From Takakia lepidozioides (lineage: Eukaryota; Streptophyta; Takakiopsida; Takakiales; Takakiaceae): 64,000 bases of DNA. The notes under the pieces were generated by a model. It ran no database searches, was not told the origin of the DNA, and saw nothing but the letters and a program-made list of their open reading frames with translations. The translations under genes were made by a program, and so were the position numbers. The stretch spans positions 7,502,001 to 7,566,000 of the forward strand of contig CM060731.1 in assembly GCA_030704615.1 (NCBI GenBank), written 5' to 3'. Every line of letters begins with the position of its first letter. Position 1 is the first letter of the stretch. This document shows, piece by piece, positions 43,560 through 54,915 of this stretch.

Positions 43560-44320
43560 TGCCGCTCCACACATGAATCCCATGCCTCCCATATCTCCTC
43601 CCTCAGGAGCAGGAGGTGGACCATCCGGCCTTAGAGCCGGTACCACCTGAGCTGTAGCCATGGCAGCGAGCCTCCGCTCTAGCTGCTGAAGCCGGTTGGC
43701 CATGCCTTGGTCAACACCCTGACCTCCACGTCCTTGGCCATGTTGAGGTTGCCCTTGGCTTGCACCTCGTGGCTGGCCACCTCGTCCTCTCTGGGCTGCT
43801 CCACCTCACCCCCGGCCACCATTGTTCCTTTGGAACTGGCCTGGGTGCAACTCAGGATGCAAACCATAACACTGGGCGTCTCCATGCCCGTGCTTGCCAC
43901 AATACCCACACTGCAACTGTGTAGGCTGTGCATGTGCCGGCCCTTTGCCTCCCTCTGGGCAATCCTTCTTGACATGGGGTCCTCCACATGTCCAGCACAC
44001 CACATCCGCCCGTTGTTGGCCAGCAAATGAAGGGAGAGACCCCTGCATCTGAGGTCCTCTCTGCCCTTCCCTGAGCTTCACCTGAGCCCCCTTGTTGCCT
44101 TGAGCACATTGAGGTAGTGGTTGGCTAGGAGCACTACTCCCCCTGGTGTCTCCTTAGAAAATTTCACCATGACCACTCGTTCCTCCACCATGTTGAGCTC
44201 TATCCGCTCTGCCAGCAAAAACACATTTGCTAAGGTGGGTTGGGCCGCTTGTAGGAGAGTTGCATCCCGCACCCTTCTCCTCAGCTCCTTGTCCAATATC
44301 CCATACCAGAATTGGACTGC
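43560..44320 (-). mobile_element. Inverted gag fragment of the gypsy family
   Basis: Reverse complement of about 48190-48990 with moderate divergence. It carries QFWYGILDKELRRRVRDATL (capsid-like), two zinc knuckles (CWTCGGPHVKKDC and CGYCGKHGHGDAQC) and the downstream GGDMGGMGFMCGA. It ends where MULE copy 1 begins and, on the other side, where the minisatellite begins. Frames are broken. Confidence 0.85.
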
Positions 44321-44695
44321 CCTCACAGCCCGTCACAGCCCCAAAGGCCTCATGCACAGCCCCTCACAGCCCATCACAGCCCCAAAGGCCACGGGCACAG
44401 CCTCTCACAGCACAGCCCGTCACAGCCCCAAAGCCAGGGGCGCAGCCCGTCACAGCCCATCACAGCCCCAAAAGGCCACCGGCACAGCCCCTCACAGCCC
44501 ATCACAGCCCCCAAGGCCACCGGCGCACCGTCACAGGCCCTCACAGCCCGTCACAGCCCCGAAGGCCACCGGCACAGGCCCTCACAGCCCCTCACAGCCC
44601 CGAAGGCCACGACATAGCCCCTCGCAGCCCGGCACAACCCGTCACAGCCCTAAAGGCCACCGGCACAGCCCCTCACAACCCGTCACAGGCCCATC
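44321..44695. repeat. GC-rich minisatellite (CACAGCCC units)
   Basis: Imperfect tandem units built from CTCACAGCCC, GTCACAGCCC and CCAAAGGCCACCGGCACAG, each compound unit about 40-60 bp. The array starts abruptly inside the gag sequence. A 198-codon ORF across it is a consequence of the repeat. Confidence 0.85.
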
Positions 44696-44719
44696 CATGG
44701 CCGCTCTGGCAGTTTAGCC

Positions 44720-47400
44720 ATTTCTCCAAGGGGTTTAGCCACGCCAAGCTAGGGTTTGTGTCTCTTGGACTCTAGGCTTCTTTCCACCGAGCTATGGCGG
44801 TTGTGAGGAAATCAGCAAGGTATTCTTGCTCTTTCGGCTCCCACACACCACCATAGTAGCCTTAAGCCATGAGGTGGTTGCCACACATTGGCGAAGATGA
44901 GTGCGAGAGACGGTTGATCAGCGAAGGGAAATGAGGCGATAGCCTTACGCAGTCTGCAGTGTTGGCCAAGGACGCCTTCAAGGAGCAGGTGGGTCAATTG
45001 ACAGGCAGCCCAACTGATTCAACTTCTACTTCAAGGCCTCAGCAAGGGGAAGGCGTTCTGAACAAAGTGGCTGGCACCATTTCGCAATTTGTACAGTATG
45101 TGAAGAGTTCCTTAATGCCCAGTTCAGCAGCCCCTGCCAATCGCCCCCTACGACCACTATCAGCACTTGAAAAACGGACAGTCTCAGTTATGAGTAGAGG
45201 AACAGGAGCTATAAGATCAAGCCTTGCGGATGTTGTGGGTGCCGTGCTTGTCCTTGTGTCGCCAGCAAGAAAGCCCTGTGTGTTTATGCTGGGAGGCGAA
45301 TACACCTCTGATACAGTGTCTGCCACAGGCACTTGAGAGTGGAGCTCTGCATCCCTTAGAGAACTCCCAGAACTTCCAGAATGGTCAAACTGATGGTGAG
45401 AGTCCATAACCACGCCATCTGCAGATGCTCGTGATACACTCACCTGTTCTTTTCCTTCATCTGTGATACTTCCTCTTTTTTTCCGGTTATGCTCCTCGCT
45501 GCCTGAACTTGACCATGAGATTGAATCATCATCTTCGGAGTCTGACACAGCTGGTCGCCTATTGGAAGTCACTACAGCAGCCAGTATTTTGGCAGTGTTT
45601 CCATTTACTCCATCTGCTCCTTGAGTCTCCTCTGTCACCTCCATGACAGCAACAACAGATCCTCTAATCACTTGCACTTAAGAGGCTGAGTTGACAGTCC
45701 GTGCCGGATCTATCCCTTGGCTGGTTAAAGACTGTTCAATGCCTCCCAAGGGACTATGAATCTCACTGGCGAAGTCCTGTCGGGGGGAACGGCCTCGGGA
45801 ACCCGTAGATAACCTGGGAACAGGTTGTAATGGCGAGAACGTTTTGGTGTTAAAAAATAAATAAAAAATAAAAAAAAAAAAATAAAATAAAATTTGGTGT
45901 TGTGTTTAAAGAGCCTGGTTGGTCATATCTTTGTCAAATGCTCCGTTTGACTCAGTTTTTGAGGGGATAGCTGCAGAAAGGGGAATCTACCTATCTAGAT
46001 TTGGTTTTTGTTTTTGGGACTCTGCTAGAAATCTATGGAATTTTTAGAGTGTGAGTGTGTCATGAAAGACCCACAATCCTGTTTCTAGAACCTGTTCTGG
46101 TCTACATGAGAGATAAATCTGGGGATGTACTCCTTGTATGGCTGGGGGAAATGAGGACGTAATTGAAGGGCAGGTCTCTTCTCTTAGTCTGTGCACACAA
46201 AGGGACAAGATTTATGTTTCCCAAGGAACTCAGACTGATTTGAGTGGAGAACAGTTGACGAGTTGATTGCATACTGGGAGTCAGGCATTAGCAGTAGACA
46301 ACAGACTGCTATAGTTGGCATTGAGGGCCTCAATATCGCCTTGGACAGTCAGAACTCTGTTGAGCCAGCAGTTTTGCAGCTGTAGGTGAAATACCAAAGT
46401 GGGTGAAAGCTAGGCTTGGAACACAGCCAAAGACAGCCCCGGGGACCAAGGTGTTCAGCCACAAGGCCGTGGTGTACTGGAGCAGAGGAGCAGGAGCTAC
46501 ACAAGTTTGTGCAATCAGACATGGTTGCAGCCCGGATACGCTCTGCACAGGGCAACCACGAGCGGGGGTTCATTAGCAATGACATGTTTGTTGTGCGTGA
46601 AGGAGATGCAGTCATTCGCAATGAGGACACCCGCAACCGTCTCAAAGCTTTCGAGTTGAGAGACTATCAGACCCTACCTTTGTTTTCTTTAGTGTTCAGT
46701 GAGCGGGAGATAGGGGAGTATTGCTTTGTCTCTACCTGGCAGAAAGAGGAGGAGGTTGGTTAGAGCGAGCTACTGTAGCTTGGGGACAAGGTTAGTGGCA
46801 GGTTTCTGGACATAGATATACCTCCTACACCTTACCATCATGCAGAGCGAGGCACTTTGAGAGAAGTCTGGCAGTTGATAGCATAGATCAGGATTAGATC
46901 TTGCTTGGTCGGGCTTCTATTCTTCCCCTCCATCTCTGTACTATTTTCATTACCTTGTACTTGTAGTTGCCAAAGCCTCTCTTGGTGGAGGCCAGTCAGT
47001 CCGGGTTTTGGGCTGGGCTATTCTGCAGGATCAGCATTGCAGCTGGATTTTGGTGTGGGGGTGTTGATGTTTTGATTTCTTTGTTTGGATCCCCCCACAC
47101 CTGCATGCTTGACTGTGCGCATGTTGGTTTTGTGTGGGCGCTTGCTTTCATAGGGATTAGGCCGGATTTGATCACCGGTCAATCCTAGAGTATGCTGTCG
47201 GTGGTGAGGCTGGAGTGATGACCAGCAAGACCACCAGTGTTTCTTCTATGGTGAGGCTGGGTTGATGACCAGCCAACCATAGGAGTTCTTGCGGTGGATG
47301 CAGGTGCAGGTGCCCTGAGCCATTGGGATATGACCCTTAAACTGCAACAGGTGCCCACCCGTGTCACTATTAGAATTAGTACTAGAGCCTTATAGTGTCA
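44720..47400. other. 5' region of gypsy element or decayed DNA; low-complexity ORFs
   Basis: Overlapping frames exist at 45677-45039 (minus; Ser/Asp/Glu-rich, SDSEDDDSISWSSSGSEEHN) and 44959-45336 (plus). Neither matches a family I know. An A-rich simple repeat lies at 45850-45890. I searched by eye for a copy of the LTR that ends the element (TGTCAAGTTAAATAAG) and found none, so the 5' LTR seems missing. Confidence 0.35.
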
Positions 47401-47401
47401 C

Positions 47402-49408
47402 GTGGAGGAGGTGCACATTGTGAGTGTCATCACGGAGTTACCCAAGGGTTTTGAGGGGAGTACGGCTACAGGCAGTAACAGTGAGAGTGGGTTCACAAGA
47501 CGAGGTATTCGGTTCAGACCACCTTCACCTCCACCCTCAACTACTGTAGAGTCAGACACAGACTCGGAGGCTTCATCAACAGGTGTGCACTTTCATTCGC
47601 CATTGTTGTGGGACGACATGGAGGAGATGTATGGAGCTACCAAGGGGCCTCGTAGGTACTCTGGAGCTGTGGGCACAATCGAGTTGGATGACTTTATCCA
47701 GGAGTTCGACAGCTGGTGTGATTTGCAGCAGATGCGCAATCCACAGCTATTCACCCCATTCATGGCGTGGAAGGGACTGTTCCAGCATTTGGAAGGCCCG
47801 CCTATGGACGATTACCACGAGTTCAGGCGAGGACATGAAGCAGAGATTGAGGAGTGGAGGATGTATTGGTCACCTGACTACGTCTCCATTACTCGAGGCA
47901 CACGCGACCAGTAGCTGCATCAGTACCAATAGCTCCCACTGCCAGCACTAGTAGTGGACAAGTAGTGCCAGGTACTTCTGCAGAAGGTGCTACTACTCCT
48001 CCTCCCACGACTACAACACATGTGCCTAGATTCAACCCGGTGGTGGAGTTCTTCCAGGAGTTGCGGAGGAACTACCAAGGTGTACGACAGAGAAGCTGCG
48101 AAGTTTGCAAGACTTCCAGCGCAAACCCAGTGAGAGCCTGCGAGAGGCGTACACTCGTATGAGGCGCTTGATAAGTGTGACCCAAGGGGTTACTGAAGCT
48201 CAGGCAATCCAGTTTTGGTATGGAATTCTGGACAAGGAGCTCAAGAGAAGGGTGCGAGATGCAACCCTGTTACAAGCAGCCCAACCCACATTAGCAGATG
48301 TGTTTCTGCTGGCTGAGCGGATTGAGCTCAACATGGTGGAGGAGCGAGTTGTTACCATTGGATTTGGCAAGGACATGCCATGAGGCGCAGCTGCAGCCCA
48401 CAGGCACAAGGGACTGCCCAACAGCGTGGTCAGGGGGCAAGGTTGCCCAGCCCAAGTTCCATGGAGCTTACAGGGGACCTCAGGTGCAGAGGCCCGTGGC
48501 ATCTTTTGCAGGCCAACAGCAACCAGGGGTGATATGTTGGACATGTGGAGGACCCCATGTCAAGAGAGATTGCCCAGAGAGTGGCAGAAGGCCGGCACAA
48601 GCACAGCCTGCACAGTTGCAGTGTGGGCATTGTGGCAAGTATGGGCATGGAGATGCCCAGTGTTATGACTTGCATCCTGAGTTGCGCCCAGGCCAGTTCC
48701 AAGGGAACAATGGTGGCCGGGGGCGAGGTGGACCAGCCCAGAGAGGACGAGGTGGTCGGGCACGAGGTGCAGGCCAAGGGCAAGCTCAACATGGCCAAGG
48801 ACGCGGAGGTCAGGGTGTTGACAAGGCATGGCCAATCGGCTTCAGCAGCTAGAGCAGAGGCTCGCTGCCATGGCTATAGCTCAGGCGGTACCGGCTCCCA
48901 GGCGGGATGGTCCACCTCCTGCTCCTGAGGGAGGAGATATGGGAGGCATGGGATTCATGTGCGGAGCAGCACTACCACTAGAGCAGGTGGAGTCTGCTGC
49001 AGCCGTGACTCGAGGAGCAGCACGAGTTCCTGAGCCACGAGGTGCAGAGGTGGAGTTGGATCCACAACGTGGGGAGGCAAGCCGTCAGGCAAGGCTGCCT
49101 CAGTCATTCACCTTGGCGGAGACAGTGTCAACGCCATCCATGGCACCTAGTTCTCGCCCGACTGTTACCGAGGCGGAGGTTACTATGCCATTGGGGAGAG
49201 CTACACGTGCAGCACTGACACCTGCTGCCAAGGCTAGTGCAGCCGGTGTGTTGTTGGGGGCAGCCACCTCTGTGTGTCAAGCCCCACTGTTCTCGGCAAC
49301 CATGATTGCGACGCCGGGGGTGAGACCAGCTGCAGTGTTCAGACTAGCAGCAACACTCTGTGAGAGTGGGGAGGTCACTTCATCTTCTGCGGAGTTAGTG
49401 GAAGTGTA
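47402..49408 (+). pseudogene. gag region with two zinc knuckles
   Basis: The first open block (47402-47914) has a Ser/Pro-rich start and a capsid-like stretch (DDFIQEFDSWCDLQQMRNPQ). A frame change leads to KPSESLREAYTRMRRLISVT and QFWYGILDKELKRRVRDATL (48110-48300), a retrotransposon gag capsid signature. Nucleocapsid knuckles CWTCGGPHVKRDC and CGHCGKYGHGDAQC follow (48535-48665), then a Gly/Arg-rich RGRGG tail. A further frame (48828-49409; Ala-rich, starting MANRLQQLEQRLAAMAIAQ) links to protease. At least three frame breaks occur. Confidence 0.75.
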
Positions 49409-50260
49409 GTGGCAGAGGGATCCTCGGATTTGAGGGTCAAGACTGCCACGGCTGCGCCATGGCAAGCTGCAGCTGCCAGGTTGACGGAGCTGCCAGCTAG
49501 GCCAGCCTTTGAGCGCGCCATGGTGACACCTGGAGTTGTCTTGTTAGACAACCAGGGAGGCATTTTCACTTTGAGTGGACCGGCAGGCAAGAAGTACCGG
49601 CCACTGCGGGTCTTGTTGGACTCAGGAGCTCAGCCACTGATGTTGGGCAGAGCTGCTATTGCAGGTTTGGGCCTCATGGAGGCGGATATGGAGCCTTGTC
49701 CTTTCCAGATACAGACATCTCTGGGAGGATCAGAGCAGGCTCGGGGCATGACACGGCATCAGTTGGCCATTAGACTGCAGCCGGATCATCCTATCGATGG
49801 CTCAGTGATGCGAGCCAAGGCCATTGTGACAGACGCGGTCTCTTACGATGTCCTCGTTGGTGGGGCAGTGTTATACCCCATGGGCTTCACCCTGGACTTT
49901 TGGGAGGAGTCAGCATCCTACAGGCCTGGATGGCAGTCAGGGGATGGTCGCCGTGCACAGCTCCCTGTGACATTCATTGGGGGTATTGCGGCTGCCCAGC
50001 GGGGCAAGATGCCAACACTAGCCGCCTTTACAGCTGCAGTTAGTTGGCCTGGAGAGTTGCTGGAAGGCAATGCCCATGCAGAGGATGTGCCACCTCCAGC
50101 AGAGCAGGATGACATGCATGGTACGGCGGAGTTGCCTGCCATGGTTGCTCACACTCCATTGTGGGGTACGAGCAAGGATTTGCAGCAGGCTGCTGATGAC
50201 GGGTGCAACAAGCTGGGGGTAGAGCTTTTGTACCGTCAGGAGAGGAGGAGAGTGCGGTGA
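49409..50260 (+). CDS. Retroviral-type aspartic protease domain
   Basis: An open frame of 283 codons, probably part of a polyprotein. The active-site motif LLDSGAQPLMLG (about residue 70, 49614-49650) is the D-S/T-G of retropepsins. Downstream, YDVLVGGAVLYPMGF (about residue 150) matches the second conserved strand (ILLG/DVLLG region). The protease would mature the gag-pol polyprotein as a homodimer. Confidence 0.75.
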   Translation: MAEGSSDLRVKTATAAPWQAAAARLTELPARPAFERAMVTPGVVLLDNQGGIFTLSGPAGKKYRPLRVLLDSGAQPLMLGRAAIAGLGLMEADMEPCPFQIQTSLGGSEQARGMTRHQLAIRLQPDHPIDGSVMRAKAIVTDAVSYDVLVGGAVLYPMGFTLDFWEESASYRPGWQSGDGRRAQLPVTFIGGIAAAQRGKMPTLAAFTAAVSWPGELLEGNAHAEDVPPPAEQDDMHGTAELPAMVAHTPLWGTSKDLQQAADDGCNKLGVELLYRQERRRVR

Positions 50261-50269
50261 TTGCACCAG

Positions 50270-51250
50270 GACCACCTCAGTTGTCGCCATTGGACACCAC
50301 ACCTCTTGTGTGCAGTGCCCGGATGAAGGCATATGCCTTCTGGACTTGTTTGGCGGGATCAGCACTGGATTGGCTGCAGTGCTGCAGGCAGGTGTACGAG
50401 TTCGACGTTACCTGTATGTGGAGAGGGATGAGACTGCACGACGCGTCTCACTGCGCCATGTTGCTCAGTTGGTGCAGCAGTACCCTGAGTTGTTGCCGGT
50501 GTCTGCAGTTCGTGGATACCAACAGCCTTGCCAGCAGACATTTCGTTGCTGGGGCGCAGGATTTGGAGCGGGTTGGCTCCATTGATCTGGTAGTGGCAGG
50601 TTGGCCCTGCCAAGGGCATTCATCAGCCGGGCATGGCAATGGATTGCGAGACTCGAGGACGGGTCTGTTTTGGGAGATGGTGCGGATTTTGCGCCACTTG
50701 CAGCTTCATCAAGCTGTATCTCCGCATACATCTTGGAGAATGTGCCACTGATGGGTGATTCTCGGGCCAGGGTGATGGCCAGTGTGCATCAAGTCCGGTC
50801 GTGGCTTGGGTCAGCCGCAGTGTTGCTGGATGCACTGCAGAGGGGTCACGGGCTCATCGTCCACGGCTAACTTGATGCCACCCGCACTGCTCAAGCGTGC
50901 ATTTGATGGGGTGGAGCGGCCAGCACACCTCACAGTGGATGGCATTTTGGACACAGGGAGGCAGTATCAACGTGTGAGGACACCACGACCGTTCGCCTTT
51001 GACAGTGGTCAACAGGGTGGGTCAACCACGAGCAGCATTACCTACATGCTCAGCTTCCCAGGATCCCATGCTTTCGAGATGGTGTGGACCTGGCCTCCTG
51101 TGGGATGCTCAGTTGCAGCAGTTAGTGGAGCCCAATGCCGACGAGCGAGAGCGGGCTATGGGGTTTTCCACTGGGACCACGGCGGTGCCTTCTCTTTCTG
51201 AAGCATCACATCGTCAGGTGTTGGGGCAAGCAATGGATCTCAATGCTTGA
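50270..51250 (+). pseudogene. C5 cytosine DNA methyltransferase domain inside pol
   Basis: Canonical C5-methyltransferase motifs occur in the expected order, in changing frames. Motif I is LLDLFGGISTG (50337-50369; SAM binding), followed by YLYVERDE. Motif IV is DLVVAGWPCQGHSSAG with the catalytic Cys (50588-50635), followed by DSRTGLFWEMVRIL. Motif VI is YILENVPLMGDSR (50728-50766). Motif VIII is QYQRVRTPRPF (50967-51000). Motifs IX-X are ADERERAMGFSTGTT (51140-51180) and HRQVLGQAMDLNA (51209-51249). Such enzymes transfer a methyl group from SAM to C5 of cytosine. The four or more frame changes mean that this copy is inactive. Motif I recalls DNMT3-like enzymes and motif IV bacterial Dcm-like ones; subfamily is not settled. 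Confidence 0.85.
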
Positions 51251-51629
51251 CTGGATTATCAGTTGGCTATGGCTGAGCAACGTAGAGTGCGGAGTGCACT
51301 TCCTTGACGGTCTCTCTGCCTATCGAGACGGACAGGCAGCGAGGGGGGCGAGCGGTGAGGACCACGGGGTATTGACATCCATGGCACACGTGGGAGGTGC
51401 TCGAGGTCAGAGGGAGTTGGCAGCCAAGGCCGCTGTGATGGATGAGGTCGGGATTCTTCTCGGGTTGAGGAGGTTCTCAGATGAGATGATGGGGAGGATG
51501 GGCCTTGTCATTGACTGAGCAGGAAGGGAGTAGTACTCAAGAGGTTGCAGCATAGCAACCACGGGACGGTCCTCTACCTCTAAGCCCACTGGACTTAAGG
51601 TTGCAGTTACAGAGGACAATTGGGAGCCT

Positions 51630-52440
51630 GATATTAGACCCATTGTCACCGGAGGAGAGAGACGACGTATACGGCGGTTCCTGAGGGCTTACAGGAATTG
51701 CTTTGCCTTCAGTTTGAAGGACTTGGGAGCACTGAAGGGTCAAGAGATCCGTATTGAGTTGGCCACTGACACGCCAATCTTTCGGAGACCCTATAGATAC
51801 AGTGACATGGAGAGGTCTTTGATTCAGATGAGGACTCAAGATCTCTGGGAGGCAGGTTTGGTGGAGCTCTCTGGTGGAGAGTATGCTTCAGCCAAGTGAT
51901 GCCAGCCAAGAAGGATGTCTATGGCAATTGGACGGAGAGACGTATGTGCGGTGATTACCGCCTGTAAATCATCAGACCAAGTCGATAGGTATGCCATGCC
52001 CACACCAGAGGAGATCTTTGATGCCATTGGGCATGCCAAGGTCTTTAGCACTTTGGATTTATGATCCGGATATCACCAGTTGCCGATCAAAGAGGCGGAT
52101 AAGCAAAAGACGGCATTATGGGGGATCAATGAGCACGGGAAGGATTGCCTATACCAGTGGCGGTTCTTACCATTTGGGCTTAAAAACGCTCCCGCTGAGT
52201 TTCAAAGAGTCATGGACAGGATTCTAGCAGGGGTGGAGTTTGCTCGGTGCTATATAGATGACATCATCATCTTTAGTGCTACGGTGGAGGAGCATGAGAG
52301 ACACCTTCAGGGGGTATTTGAGCGCTTGAGGACGCACGGATTGAAGTTACATCCAGGCAAGTGCAAGTTTTTCCACAACCAGATTGAGTATCTGGGTCAC
52401 ATGATATATCCTGGAGGATTGGGGGGTACAGCAGACTAAG
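51630..52440 (+). pseudogene. Reverse transcriptase domain
   Basis: Pieces in order: IRRFLRAYRNCFAFSLKDLG, then RPYRYSDMERSLIQMRTQDL and LWEAGLVELSGGEYASA (51640-51897). After a stop come MPAKKDVYGNW, CGDYR and DRYAMPTPEEIFDAIGHAKV, then the open block 52080-52439 with LYQWRFLPFGLKNAPAEFQR and the catalytic YIDD (about 52250). YLGHMIYPGG follows. This is the standard gypsy RT order. Breaks near 51898, 51966 and 52060 make it inactive. Confidence 0.85.
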
Positions 52441-52476
52441 GTAGAGTCCATTGCACAGGTTCCACGCCCCACGGAT

Positions 52477-53194
52477 GTGAGCCGAGTTCGAGCTTTCATG
52501 GGGTTAGCAAACTATTACAAACGGTTTGTTAAGGGATTTAGTGCCATTGCAAAGGCTCTAACCAAGCTGACCAAGGTGGACCAGGAGTGGCAGTGGGAAG
52601 ATGAGCAAGAACAAGCTTTTCAAGAGCTCAAGGCGAGGTTGACCTCGGCGCCCATCTTGAGACGACCTATCAGGGGCGTCCTTTTCAGCTGCATACAGAT
52701 TGGAGCATGCTGGGGCTTGGAGCGGTGCTCACACAGGTGGATGATGAGGAAGAGAGTTCGTAGTGGCTTATGCTAGCCGCTCGAACAATGCTGCAGAGTC
52801 TAAGTATAGCTCATATGAGGGAGAATGCTTAGCTGCAGTGTGGGCCGTGACACACTTCAGGTGCTATCTATACGGCAATCTCTTCACCCTTGTCACGGAT
52901 CACCAACCACTCAAGTGGTTGATGGAGTCAGACAAGCTTACGGGGAAGCTTGCACGGTGGGCACTCATCCTTCAAGAGTATGACTTTCAGGTGGTGCATC
53001 GACCCGGTTTGGTCAATCGCACATGCAGATGGGGCAATTCCATGCACGAGCCAGCAGATGACACTGGAGCTCGGTGGCATGGTGAGACGGACGAGGAGAT
53101 GGTGCCCGATGGCATGCATCTGCATTTCTGTGTATCTTGGCAGCGGAAGGCCGGTTGGACCTGCAACAGGGATGACTGTAGATCAAGTGTCTGA
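52477..53194 (+). pseudogene. RNase H domain
   Basis: VRAFMGLANYYKRFVKGFSA and LKARLTSAPILRRP (connection region) run from 52480 to 52670. After a frame change come AYASRSNNAAESKYSSYEGE, CLAAVWAVTHFRCYLYG and FTLVTDHQPLKWLM (52763-52930), the Ty3-type RNase H with E and D active-site residues. The frame then drifts out of the expected tether region after about 53050. Confidence 0.8.
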
Positions 53195-53319
53195 GACCCT
53201 GAGGCCAGCAATGAGCAAGTGGCGCCAAAGATATACATGAGGATTCAGTTGTGTTGGACTACCTCCGCACTGGAGACACTGCAGCCACTGTGACTGCCAA
53301 TGAGAGAGATCGGATCCTA

Positions 53320-54669
53320 CACGAGCCAAGATGCTCAAGTGGGAGGGGACACACCTGCTCCGAGTGTGGGAGGATGGTCGAGTGAGGATTGTGCCTCACC
53401 CAACACAGCGGGCACGGTTAGTGCGGCATGCCCATGAGGAGTTGGGGCATTTTGGGGTGCGACGCACTCATAGTCTATTGCAGGGGCAGTATTGGTGGCG
53501 TGGTATGCACATAGAGGCGCAACAATTTGTGGCTAGGTGCATGGTGTGTGACAGGGTGTGTGCTTCATTCAACGCCCCTACTCCACATTTGCACCTCTTC
53601 CGATCATGGGATTGGCTACAGGTGGAGTCTTGACTTCGCAGGGCCGTTGCCATTGACATGCGCCACAACAAGTACGTGTTGGTGATGGTGGAGCACTTCT
53701 CCAGTGGATTGAATTGGTTCCATTGCCTGATAAGGCTAGTGAGGAGCTGCATATGCATTCTTGGATTGTGTGCTTAGCCGATTCGGTGCTCCAGCTGAGG
53801 TACTCACGGACCAAGGGAGAGAGTTCTTGGGGGAGTTTCAAGTTTTGTGTGACAAGGCCTTGATAGACCACCGCACCACTTCTCGAGATCATCCTGAGGC
53901 CGATGGCTTGGCAGAGAGAGTTGTTCAGATAGTAAAGAGGGGTTTGCGCAAGTATGGCTTGCAGAAGGGACACCTAGGAGATTGGGACCTTCAGTTACCC
54001 TGGTTAGCCATGGGCTACAGGTTCAGCAAGCAAGCATTACTTGCTTCCTTCTCACCATACTTTCTTCTCTTTGGCCGAGAGCCGGATTTGCCTACATCTA
54101 TTCGCAGAGAAGCTGCTACAGTTCTTAACCTTGACGATCCGGACGTGTGGGCACGTGCATGTGAGCAGCGTGCAGAGTTGTTCAAGAGAGTCATGCCCAT
54201 GGCTTTCGAGAACCTTGTCATTGCCCAACACCGTGATACGTTGAGGTATGCTACCATACGTGGTGGGGGCTATCATCTTGGGGTTTGGAGATTCAACCCT
54301 GGTGACTATGTCTATCTGCAGCAGACTGCTCCTACGACCCTGGATGTGACTGCAGGACGTGTTATTTTGAGGGTTCGAGAGGTCTTGCCCTCAGGCGTCT
54401 TGGTCTTGGAGGGTCGGGATGGCATAACTTGGAAGGACCATGTGCGTAATTGTGCGCCATGTCACCTTCCGAATGTCGATGGCAGGATTGACCCAAACCT
54501 GGCAGTGGTATCTGCAGATTTGAGGTGCATGTTGTGTGGGTTTGCTAGAGGGGGAGCCACCATGCTGGTGTGTGATCGATGCTCTCGAGGTTGGCATATG
54601 GGATGCTTGACACCACCTTTTGAGATGGTTCCGGATGGGGATTGGTTATGTCCACATTGCATTGGATAG
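53320..54669 (+). CDS. Integrase with C-terminal PHD finger
   Basis: An H2C2 zinc domain (HAHEELGHFGVRRTHSLL ... CMVCDRVC, 53430-53570) is followed, after a break in the first part of the catalytic core, by an open frame of 302 codons (53761-54669). This has LTDQGREFLGEF (second Asp) and HPEADGLAERVVQ (Glu). The host-DNA-binding C-terminal part follows, and then a PHD finger: CMLCGFARGG, LVCDRCSRGWHMGCL and DWLCPHC, a C4-H-C3 pattern (54525-54661). PHD fingers commonly read the histone H3 tail. It occupies the place where chromoviruses carry a chromodomain, so a targeting role is likely by analogy. Confidence 0.85.
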
Positions 54670-54905
54670 TGAAAGTGGATACACCATGGAAGGCTAACAA
54701 GAAACGCAAGGCCCAGCTACTAGGAGACCTTGAACACACGAGATCCTGGCTCAAGTTCACAGATTGCAACGATGGGGCTACACTTGTACCCGGCCTCTTG
54801 GTCGATAGAGTTTGAGCACAATAGGGACAGTGATAGAGGACTTAGTACGGCTGTGGCTATTACATCTTGTAGCTATATGGAGGTAGAGGGACCTATCCAC
54901 CAGCT

Positions 54906-54914
54906 AGGGGGGCG
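54906..54914 (+). promoter_or_regulatory. Candidate polypurine tract
   Basis: AGGGGGGCG lies just upstream of an 85-bp LTR-related repeat (54916-55000). Such tracts prime plus-strand synthesis at the 5' edge of the 3' LTR. If the LTR starts at 55004, as its TGTC...GACA ends suggest, this tract is 89 bp too far away. Confidence 0.45.
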
Positions 54915-54915
54915 A

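Noticed and set aside
44121-44775. 182- to 198-codon ORFs over the minisatellite
   Set aside because: Repeat-driven and antisense to the gag fragment.
50018-50731. Minus-strand ORFs opposite protease and methyltransferase
   Set aside because: No domain; the plus strand carries conserved motifs in order.
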